In this document: one piece after another, positions 6,117 to 12,644 of the stretch
Position numbering within the stretch: the first letter of the stretch is position 1
How the letters are laid out: each line of letters starts with the position of its first letter
Assembly (NCBI GenBank): GCA_027575765.1
Contig: JANBPT010001192.1
Location: forward strand, 1 to 12,644
From: Tieghemiomyces parasiticus
Taxonomy: Eukaryota; Kickxellomycota; Dimargaritomycetes; Dimargaritales; Dimargaritaceae
Direction of reading: 5' to 3'
Length of the DNA stretch: 12,644 nucleotides
Translations under genes and position numbers: made by a program
The notes under the pieces: generated by a model
The model's input: only the letters and a program-made list of their open reading frames with translations
What the model was told of the DNA's origin: nothing
Database searches by the model: none

Positions 6117-7895
6117 ATGGTCTCCTCCACCGCCGACACATCCTACATCCCGCAGTTCAATGCCAAGTGCGTGCAGCTTGTCTTGGACATCAACGCCGAG
6201 CTCATCAGGGTTTGCGTTGAGTTCCAGAACCGCGGATGGTTCCAGGACCCAGATTTTGCTGTTTACCAGGCCCGGCTACAGTCCAACCTGGCCTACCTGG
6301 CCAGCGTGGCCGACCATTTCCTCAAGACCCCGCAGCTGAGCGGCGACCCGGACCTCCAGAGCGCCAAGCAGAGGCCCGCTGTGCCGTCAGGGACCTCTAC
6401 CGCGAATCCGGCCCCACTTATCCGACCGGACCTCAGCCCGCTGCCGACCCCGCGGACCCCAGCTGGCCAAAAACTGCAGGCCCTGCTCGTTCAGACCGTC
6501 CAGCACTTCCAGCAACGCGACCAGCTCGCCCGGCCGGAAATGTTGGAACGGAGTCGCGAGGCATTCCAGCACCTCAACGCCACCACCACTGCGGGCCCAC
6601 CCAGTACGAACGAAACGCAGTCGGCGACAGCGGGCAGCGATAATACCGTATCCACTGGCATGGAGAACCAACCGTCAAAACAAGCCATAACACACCGAGA
6701 GGTCGACCCACCTATCCCGGAGGGTGCGGTAGCTACGGCAGCGACCGTCAACAATGGCGCTGGCAATGGGACCGCAGGGGACGAAAGTCCGGCCAATGCC
6801 GTCCCGGAAGGCTTCACCTATACGCCGCTACCCCCGTTTCATACACGTAATATCCATCCGCAGCCACCCCAGCCTTCATTCCTGATGGAGCAGGAGCTGA
6901 AGCGCCAGCGACTCCTGCAGTCGCATATTGCCCAAATGTCCAGCACGGCGACTCAGTCGCCAGCTCCCGCCCTGGTCTCGACACCGTCGGCCGGTCAAAG
7001 TCAGCCCATGGGCAGCACAACGGCCTCTCCATTTGACCCGACCTCACCTTACGGTTTCGCTGCCCCGGCCACCCCGTCACCGGCGCCAGTCGCCACGACC
7101 TCACCGCCATCCATTCGGTCACCACCCTTCGGTATGACCGGCGGCGCCCCGACGCCTGACCGGTCCCATTCGGTCACGCAGGCCCCCACGACCAGCACGG
7201 CCGCCCCCACTCATGTACCCGCCTCTCAGTTCAGTAGTCCAATGGCCGCCCCGGCCAGCTCCGGAGTATCCATGGGCGCAGTACCTACCAACATGGCCCA
7301 GTTAAGCCGCGCCCAGCAGATAATGCTGTACCAGATGCGTATGCAGCAGATGCAGCAAGCCGGCGCCACTAACCCGCAGATGGCCATGGCGATGATGATG
7401 GCCAACCGGCAGCGAATGGCGCAAGCGAGTTCGGCCCCCGGTGCGGCCGACCCTGCAGCGTTCCAACCGCAGGCCATGGGCTACAACCATATGAACGTAC
7501 CAGGCCTGGCCATGATGAATCCAAATCCGATGGCTACGACCGCTCCGCTTCAACAGCAGACACAACAGTTGCACCAATCGCAGCAACCCCAGCAACAGCA
7601 ACAGCAACAGCAGGCGTCACTGCCACCGCAGTTCATGGCCCGCCCCAATTTTCCCGTGGGTATGGGGATGGCTGCCAACAACCCCCACCTAGCACAGGCC
7701 ATGGCGAACGGCGTGGCCAACGGGCTCAACTTCAATCAAATGATGGCAATGGGCATGCTGGGCGGGGCGGGCCCTGGTGGCTTCGCAAACCCGACCGGAA
7801 TGGTGTCGAGCCCCAACGTCGGTGCGACCATGACCACGCCGTCCCCCATGACCGGCTTTCCTAATGGCCAGCAGCAACAGCAGCAGCAGCAGTAG
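6117..7895 (+). CDS. SS18-like protein (SSXT domain), probable SWI/SNF-type co-activator subunit
   Basis: A 592-residue protein. The open frame extends upstream to a GTG at 6033, but the first ATG is at 6117 (AGGATGG, with A at -3 and G at +4) and lies just before the conserved domain, so it is used. Residues about 15-71 match the SSXT (SNH) domain: a helix with LVLDINAELI, then VCVEFQNRG, then YQARLQSNLAYLASVADH. In animals (SS18) and plants (GIF/AN3) this domain links chromatin remodellers or transcription factors. A second helix-rich segment covers 117-155 and a third, SFLMEQELKRQRLLQSHIAQ, about 254-273. The remainder is Ser/Pro/Thr-rich (about 276-380), then Met/Gln-rich (about 392-435), with a Gln tract at 479-499 and eight Gln at the very end. 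This resembles the low-complexity C-terminus of animal SS18. Nuclear location is inferred. No intron is evident. Confidence 0.85.
   Translation: MVSSTADTSYIPQFNAKCVQLVLDINAELIRVCVEFQNRGWFQDPDFAVYQARLQSNLAYLASVADHFLKTPQLSGDPDLQSAKQRPAVPSGTSTANPAPLIRPDLSPLPTPRTPAGQKLQALLVQTVQHFQQRDQLARPEMLERSREAFQHLNATTTAGPPSTNETQSATAGSDNTVSTGMENQPSKQAITHREVDPPIPEGAVATAATVNNGAGNGTAGDESPANAVPEGFTYTPLPPFHTRNIHPQPPQPSFLMEQELKRQRLLQSHIAQMSSTATQSPAPALVSTPSAGQSQPMGSTTASPFDPTSPYGFAAPATPSPAPVATTSPPSIRSPPFGMTGGAPTPDRSHSVTQAPTTSTAAPTHVPASQFSSPMAAPASSGVSMGAVPTNMAQLSRAQQIMLYQMRMQQMQQAGATNPQMAMAMMMANRQRMAQASSAPGAADPAAFQPQAMGYNHMNVPGLAMMNPNPMATTAPLQQQTQQLHQSQQPQQQQQQQQASLPPQFMARPNFPVGMGMAANNPHLAQAMANGVANGLNFNQMMAMGMLGGAGPGGFANPTGMVSSPNVGATMTTPSPMTGFPNGQQQQQQQQ
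7551..7613 (+). repeat. Imperfect CAG/CAA tract encoding a Gln-rich segment
   Basis: Encodes Gln-rich residues 479-499 with eight consecutive Gln at the end. CAG and CAA are mixed, so the tract is not a pure triplet repeat and is probably less length-unstable. Confidence 0.85.
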
Positions 7896-7898
7896 TAG
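7869..7898 (+). repeat. Terminal CAG tract running directly into two TAG codons
   Basis: Eight Gln codons (seven CAG and one CAA) are followed immediately by TAG at 7893-7895 and a second TAG at 7896-7898. The stop differs from the repeat unit by a single C-to-T change. Confidence 0.9.
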
Positions 7899-8151
7899 CA
7901 TAAGATTTGGCATTCCTCCTCCCCTCCTCTCCACCTCGTCGTGTGTAGCCCCTAAGCGTTCCCAGTAGAAAATTTGTCACTCACACCATGTACTGTACAA
8001 TTGTGGTATCTTTAAGCCAAACATTATTATAATATATAAAAACATAATAACGATATGCCAAGAACTCAGCCGGCACCATATTTAGGCCGCATCAGAGCCA
8101 GGAGCTGAAGTCGCAGTAATCAAAAAGGGAGAGAGAGTGTGTGAACGGGGC
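7896..8151. terminator. Convergent 3' region of the SS18-like gene and WDR6
   Basis: 256 bases separate the two stops. AT-rich sequence at about 8021-8050 contains an inverted repeat, TTATTAT (8024-8030) against ATAATAA (8044-8050), with a 13-base loop holding a TATAAA. It could give AU-rich 3' end signals on both strands. No canonical AATAAA is present for either gene. Confidence 0.5.
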
Positions 8152-11100
8152 TCAGGCCTGATGATCGCCTTGTAAAACTTCTAGGCCGATACCCGCGGTA
8201 GCCACCACCCAGCGGTTGTCACACGGGGTGACCGCCAGGGCACCAGGGTCCACCACATTCGATAACGTGCTGCCAGTTAAATGAATCTCCGGTGATGCAC
8301 TTGCGGAAGTGGCTATCCGCCACGAGTTGATGCGCTGGTCGGTGGCGACCGTCAAGATCTGGTGGTCACCAATCACCTCCAGTCCCTGGATGGCCGAGGC
8401 GTGGGCGGAGGGGATGCGGACACTAGCGGCGACTTGTAGAGAGATGGTGGCGGCCGATTGGGTCGCGGAGGTCATGACCTCGACACGATGAGCGGCGAGT
8501 TGGTTGTCATCGCCACCGCTAGCCAGCCACAGCGACGGAATGGGCTCGTGCTCGGCGGACCGCCACACCCGCAGCACGTTGACACCTGACTGGTGCGCCC
8601 GGACGGTGAGCAACGGAGCGTCCAACGGCATGATGGGGACAGTGGGGTTTGAAGTCGATGTCCCGTGTTGCAGGTAGTGCTGTATGGGGGCAGTTAGGTC
8701 GATGGCGCGGATTATGCCGTCGGTGGCACCGGTGAAAAGAATGTGGCACGCTGCCTGGGTAGACGTGGCGCTCGGGAACGTTACCCGTTGGTATGCGGCA
8801 GAGAGTACGCAGTGGGTGTGGTGGACCACATCCTCCGCTAGCAGCGAGAATTGGTGCTGTGTCGGTCGGCAGGCCCAGAGCCGTACGGTGGCATCCGAAT
8901 ACGTGGCCGCAATGAAGTGTGTGAGGGTCGGGTCCTGGGTGTCGTGGTCGCTGGGAACGGTGAATACCACTAGGTCCATGATACGAATCCCGATGTCGGT
9001 CTCCGTAGTGGCCACAGCTACCTCCAAACAGCGCAGGTCCTCGGAGACATCGTTCTCACTATCCTCGCCGTTGTTTTTATTGACGGGGAGGCCGGCCGGC
9101 TGGCCCGGGGTCGCTGCATGAACCACCCAGCAGCGCAGTTCCTGATGACCGCCGGCTGTGTAGAGGTAATGGGTCGCCGGATTCGAGACGGAGCACGGGG
9201 CCCAGGCTAAAGCCTTCAGGACCGAGTTGTGACGGCGCACCGTGGCCAGGACACGGAAGGTGTCCCTCGAAGCGGTGGTCGCGGAGGAAGGGCCGACGCG
9301 AGATAGAGAGAGTACACCGTCCTCGCCTCCGGCCGCCAGCAGCCGCGTCGCACCGTGGTTTTCACCGGGTAGGACCACCAACGTCGACGGTGCAAAGGCT
9401 AGGCAACGCACCTCCCGACCGTGGAACGCCGGTTGGACGACGGGTTCGTCAGCCAGGGTAGCCCGGGCGGGCCGGTCGGGGGCAAAGTAGGCCACGACTT
9501 GTTGGCGTCTTAGGAATACAAAGGCGGCCCGGTCTAAGGCTGCGTCCGCGGTGCGGAAATACCACCGCCGATGGCCCCCACCACACGGGATGGCGAGCTG
9601 GTCGTAATGGTGGGTGCCATTGACTACCACGAAACGTTTTCGGTAAAACACCGAGATGAGGAGTTGCCCGTCGACCGCGGTGAGGCCCTCGATCCAGCCC
9701 TTGGTGACACGTTCCTGATGGACCAGACTGATACGGACGGTGACCGGGTGGCCTGTGGCAGTGTGAACCAAAAGTTGGCGGACCGGGACGGTGGCGTCTA
9801 CCACGAGCAAGTGCGGGTCGACAGGGGATGGGGAGTGGCTGGGGGAGGCCGCAGCTAGGTGGCCGGGTGTGAACGACAGGTCCAGTTGGCGGACCACGCC
9901 GTCACGACCGCCGCTGTAAACACGTAGTTGACGGTCTGGACCCAGGGGGTTCGGGTTGGTCGGAACATGGAGACAGGTTAGCGTGTCTTTACCGTGTAGC
10001 CGGCGCAGGTTGAGCAGTGGATGGAGCGATAAGGGCTCATGCTTTTCGCTCGTGGCTGGGCCACGGCTGAAGGGCAGTACGTCGTACGCGACGAGGGCGC
10101 CCTCCCGCGACCCGGCCAGGAGAATATGTCGGTTCGCCGCCCAGTGAAAGCAGGTCGGTAAAGTGGCCGTGGGCAGCACCAAATCAAACACGTGCCGCAG
10201 GACCGGTTCGCTAGGGCTACGGAGGTCTAACTGTAGCCACTTGATGGGCTCGTTGAGCACAGTCGCGAAAATATGCAGGTAGTGAGGGTCAGCCGGGTCC
10301 GTGTGGACCTGAACGTCAAAGATTTGGGCGGTGGCCACGCGAAGACTGAGTGGCGCGAAGGGAGGTACTACAGATACCGTCGCTGAGTCGGCGTTGGCGG
10401 GATACGTCGGGATGCTCACGGCCAGGACATGTCCATTAATCGACCCGCAGACCGCTACTTGGCCGTTGCTAGAGGAGGCGTCAAGCATGGCGTAGCCCGC
10501 CAGCTCGGGGTCGTAGTGCAGTCGGTGGTATCGTCCGTTGCGGTAATCGTAATGCAGGAGGTACCCGTAGTGGGTGGCAGCAACGATCCGGTGGTCGCCG
10601 AGGTAGGCGAAGTTGCGGATGAAATCGGCACGGGGTTTGGCCGTGCTATGGTCGGCAACGGCGTAGGCCACGAGCGGTGGCAAGTTCATGGCCTGTAAGG
10701 CGGATTCGTCGGTACGGGCGGCCCGACGGATGTCACCCAGGGGCCAGAGTCGGACCCCGCCGTCGCCACCCCCGGTGGCCGCCACAGTACGGCTGGGGTT
10801 GATGGCCAGGCTCCAGACACTCTTACCACGGTGACCACGCCAATGGGCCAAAGGGCGGGGCTCGTCGTCCGTGTCCTTACAGAACTGAGCCGGGTTGAAA
10901 CTCCACACACGGCAGGCTGTGTCCTCGGCGATACTCACTAGAACGTCGTCCAAGATTTGGCAGTCCCAGACCCGCGCGGTGTGCCCATAGAGGGTGGTGG
11001 CTGGAGTACAAGTCGACGGGGCGTTCAAGTCCCAAAGGCGAATGGTGCGGTCGTCCGATACCGTAGCCAGGGTGTTTCCATCACGGCTGAACCGTAACCG

Positions 11101-11808
11101 GAAAATGACACCCTCGTGGCCCACGAGGGTGTGGCGCACCGACATGGTGACGGGAGTATGTCCGGTCGGATCATATCCTTGGCGAGCAGTCCCGGCGTCC
11201 CATACGAGGGCTTGGTTAAAGACGGTACCTACGGCCACTCGGAGGCTGGCATGAGTCCGGCCAAAGAACCGGGCGGAGTAGACGATGCACTGGACATCGC
11301 AGCGGGCGCGGTGAACGGGCTGCCAGTCAGCCACGCGATAGATGGCAACATCATTGTGGGCAAAGGCAAAGGCCAATTCGACAGGTTCAGCGGTGCCGTC
11401 CGTATCGTACAGCCACTGGCAGTCCATGATCCAATCGGGTAGCTGGACCAACCCAGGTGCTATCGGAGTAATTTCAGGCATTGGCCTCTCTGAGTCGTGG
11501 CCAGCGACTAGGCGTAGGTGGTATAAACCAGCGGCCTTTCCACCGTAGCAAACAACGTCCCAGCGGTCGTGGGCGTCGCCGGGAATTGGGGCTACAACGA
11601 TGCCGTGAACCCGGCCGTAATCAAGGACGCGGACCTCATGCACAGTGCACCGACGGGTAAGGTCGTGGACACGAAGATACGGACCAACAGCTATAAGCAG
11701 GTACTCGTCGCTTAGGAAGTGGATGGCCGTGACAGGAGCCTGCAGGCTGGTCGTGGCCAGTGCCGCCCCGTACTGGGGCGTATCGGCTAGACACGGTGGT
11801 GCTTCCAT
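8152..11808 (-). CDS. WDR6: WDR6/Rtt10-family WD-repeat protein (tRNA wobble 2'-O-methylation partner)
   Basis: A 1218-residue intronless protein; human WDR6 is about 1121 and yeast Rtt10/Trm734 about 1013. In those organisms the protein partners FTSJ1 or Trm7 for 2'-O-methylation of tRNA position 34, and yeast Rtt10 also affects Ty1 transposition and recycling. Visible WD units include VGHEGVIFRLRFSRDG followed by DDRTIRLWD (about 229-260), YGHTARVWDCQIL (about 274-287) and WRGHRGKSVWSLAI (about 323-336). The family signature VGTVFNQALVWD lies near 193-204. Later blades lie around RRHNSVLKALAW (about 856), AHQSGVNVL (about 1069) and AHASAIQGLEV (about 1134), ending with a degenerate blade. 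Start ATG at 11808 precedes a blade-1 type sequence; the frame ends with TGA at 8152-8154. A cytosolic role is inferred. The gene converges on the SS18-like gene. Open frames on the opposite strand are shadows. Confidence 0.93.
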   Translation of the reverse strand: MEAPPCLADTPQYGAALATTSLQAPVTAIHFLSDEYLLIAVGPYLRVHDLTRRCTVHEVRVLDYGRVHGIVVAPIPGDAHDRWDVVCYGGKAAGLYHLRLVAGHDSERPMPEITPIAPGLVQLPDWIMDCQWLYDTDGTAEPVELAFAFAHNDVAIYRVADWQPVHRARCDVQCIVYSARFFGRTHASLRVAVGTVFNQALVWDAGTARQGYDPTGHTPVTMSVRHTLVGHEGVIFRLRFSRDGNTLATVSDDRTIRLWDLNAPSTCTPATTLYGHTARVWDCQILDDVLVSIAEDTACRVWSFNPAQFCKDTDDEPRPLAHWRGHRGKSVWSLAINPSRTVAATGGGDGGVRLWPLGDIRRAARTDESALQAMNLPPLVAYAVADHSTAKPRADFIRNFAYLGDHRIVAATHYGYLLHYDYRNGRYHRLHYDPELAGYAMLDASSSNGQVAVCGSINGHVLAVSIPTYPANADSATVSVVPPFAPLSLRVATAQIFDVQVHTDPADPHYLHIFATVLNEPIKWLQLDLRSPSEPVLRHVFDLVLPTATLPTCFHWAANRHILLAGSREGALVAYDVLPFSRGPATSEKHEPLSLHPLLNLRRLHGKDTLTCLHVPTNPNPLGPDRQLRVYSGGRDGVVRQLDLSFTPGHLAAASPSHSPSPVDPHLLVVDATVPVRQLLVHTATGHPVTVRISLVHQERVTKGWIEGLTAVDGQLLISVFYRKRFVVVNGTHHYDQLAIPCGGGHRRWYFRTADAALDRAAFVFLRRQQVVAYFAPDRPARATLADEPVVQPAFHGREVRCLAFAPSTLVVLPGENHGATRLLAAGGEDGVLSLSRVGPSSATTASRDTFRVLATVRRHNSVLKALAWAPCSVSNPATHYLYTAGGHQELRCWVVHAATPGQPAGLPVNKNNGEDSENDVSEDLRCLEVAVATTETDIGIRIMDLVVFTVPSDHDTQDPTLTHFIAATYSDATVRLWACRPTQHQFSLLAEDVVHHTHCVLSAAYQRVTFPSATSTQAACHILFTGATDGIIRAIDLTAPIQHYLQHGTSTSNPTVPIMPLDAPLLTVRAHQSGVNVLRVWRSAEHEPIPSLWLASGGDDNQLAAHRVEVMTSATQSAATISLQVAASVRIPSAHASAIQGLEVIGDHQILTVATDQRINSWRIATSASASPEIHLTGSTLSNVVDPGALAVTPCDNRWVVATAGIGLEVLQGDHQA
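11108..11132. repeat. Near-perfect 25-base palindrome inside WDR6 coding sequence
   Basis: Arms ACACCCTCGTGG (11108-11119) and CCACGAGGGTGT (11121-11132) are exact reverse complements with a 1-base centre. They encode the segment around VGHEGV of a WD repeat. A DNA cruciform or RNA hairpin is possible. The palindrome may be a chance product of codon choice over a conserved GHEG motif. Confidence 0.85.
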
Positions 11809-12540
11809 AGGCGTAGTGCGCTGGACCAGCGCTGGGTAAAGTCTGGCAGTGGATCAGCCCCCCTGGGGTGGTGTAAATGGGACAATGGCGGTGGGATTGC
11901 GTGCTCAGACCAACTACCTGCCCTAGAGTCCAGAAGCTTGGAGATACTGTTGGCATTTAGGTGGAGGGAAGGAATCGGAGCATTTACCAAGGATTGCCCT
12001 CAGCTGTTGCATACGGCGGTCCTCGCCTCGCCCATTTCTCCGAGCTTGCCTGTGCACTTCCAATGCGTCCTGGCTTGAGGCCCCCCACAATTCCAGGCCG
12101 CTCGTCATCCTTATCACCCGGCGGCATGAAAGTCTGCCAGCTACTTGCTGAGGCATGCGCACAATCCATCATCAAGGGCCACCTGAGTCCGAGCATAGAC
12201 ACAACTGGCGGAGAGTTGCTTGGGGGGAGGGTATAGGATCAGCGGCATGGCTGGCCATCTCCGTATATATTTCATCACGTGATAAGAGATGGAATGGTCA
12301 ATTTTTGGGACATAAAAAATCTAGTCCAACAAATCACAGGCGGATAGGACCGACGTAAGATTTACCCACCAACCACGTATGCCTGAGCCCCAACCCATGC
12401 TTTTCACACCCCGTAAAAATCTGAGCCCATGGGTACGATGGATGATAGCGGGGGGATGCGAAGGTCCGTGGCATGAAAAAAAGTAGAGTATGGCACTCGT
12501 CCATGCGAAACGGCTGGTGGTGGGGGGCAAGAGTGTCATT
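11809..12540. other. Upstream region of WDR6 and of a probable right-edge + strand gene
   Basis: 732 bases with no supportable gene. Several minus-strand open frames of 67-106 codons overlap (for example the one beginning at ATG 11956, which overruns the WDR6 start), but none shows a family or consistent codon signal. A TCACGTG E-box is at 12274-12283. A-tracts at about 12313-12318 and 12476-12482 read as T on the WDR6 strand. A possible 70-base intron (11918-11987, GTAAAT...GGGCAG) is discussed in the findings. Confidence 0.5.
12274..12283. promoter_or_regulatory. E-box ATCACGTGAT with overlapping GATAAG
   Basis: A 10-base perfect palindrome centred on CACGTG (12276-12281), 468 bases upstream of the WDR6 ATG and about 260 bases before the right-edge TATA box. 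GATAAG follows on the + strand. It shares the TCACGTG core with the site at 5411-5416 near EBP2. Confidence 0.45.
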
Positions 12541-12644
12541 TATAAACTAGACTGGGCTGCCAACCACCACAGTTCTGCCTCTTTCACTAATCTGTCTTAC
12601 CCCCTTCTGGCTTTTGGTAAGTATCCTATCGACCCGACCGACCT
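12541..12644 (+). promoter_or_regulatory. TATA box and probable 5' exon of a + strand gene leaving the window
   Basis: TATAAA at 12541-12546 is followed about 25-30 bases later by a CA-containing initiator-like stretch. A pyrimidine-rich leader then runs into a strong splice donor, GTAAGT, at 12617-12622. There is no ATG between the TATA box and the donor, so this would be a non-coding first exon with the coding region beyond 12644. The assignment rests on motif order only. Confidence 0.4.

Noticed and set aside
4182..7898. Alternative genetic code with TAG read as glutamine, suggested by CAG runs next to TAG and by tandem TAG codons
   Set aside because: Extending EBP2 or the SS18-like protein through TAG gives short, unconserved tails, and the family C-termini end sensibly at the first TAG. 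The genes otherwise behave under the standard code.
8309..11839. Many + strand open frames across WDR6
   Set aside because: They are antisense shadows of a high-GC coding region, with no independent support.

Overview
The window reads as eukaryotic nuclear DNA, most likely from a fungus with moderately GC-rich coding sequence. Genes are single or few-exon. A phase-0 GTAAGT intron near the 5' end of one gene, AT-rich intergenic terminator regions, and orthologues of eukaryote-only genes (EBP2, an SS18/SSXT protein, WDR6) support this. An early-diverging fungal lineage is my inference from the SSXT protein, the compact layout and the secreted repeat protein; the sequence does not prove it. No bacterial operon, rRNA, tRNA, CRISPR array or recognisable transposon is visible.

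Layout, left to right. (1) 1-207: probable C-terminal end of an unidentified + strand gene. (2) 208-1043: AT-rich convergent 3' region with a GA microsatellite, a terminator-like decamer and a nested hairpin. (3) 1044-2945, minus: a 633-residue, cysteine-free protein with a signal peptide and three tandem C-terminal repeats of about 75-79 residues, family unknown. (4) 2946-4187: promoter of that gene plus the 3' flank of EBP2. (5) 4188-5142, minus: EBP2, rRNA processing, two exons. (6) 5143-6116: divergent promoter region. (7) 6117-7895, plus: SS18-like (SSXT-domain) Gln/Met/Pro-rich protein, a probable SWI/SNF-type co-activator subunit. (8) 7896-8151: convergent terminator. (9) 8152-11808, minus: WDR6/Rtt10-type WD-repeat protein, the presumed partner of the tRNA wobble 2'-O-methyltransferase. 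(10) 11809-12644: upstream region of WDR6, ending in a TATA box and a strong splice donor that look like the first exon of a + strand gene leaving the window.

Two of the four complete genes (EBP2 and WDR6) serve ribosome production or tRNA modification, and both have a TCACGTG E-box in their upstream region. The SS18-like protein is a chromatin regulator. The repeat protein does not fit this housekeeping set and is the most novel item: a predicted secreted, repeat-bearing, lineage-specific protein with no family I recognise.

Start codons were re-chosen. The longest open frames of the repeat protein and the SS18-like gene begin at TTG and GTG, so I moved both starts to the first ATG. For EBP2 I replaced a run of intron-derived residues with a spliced first exon.
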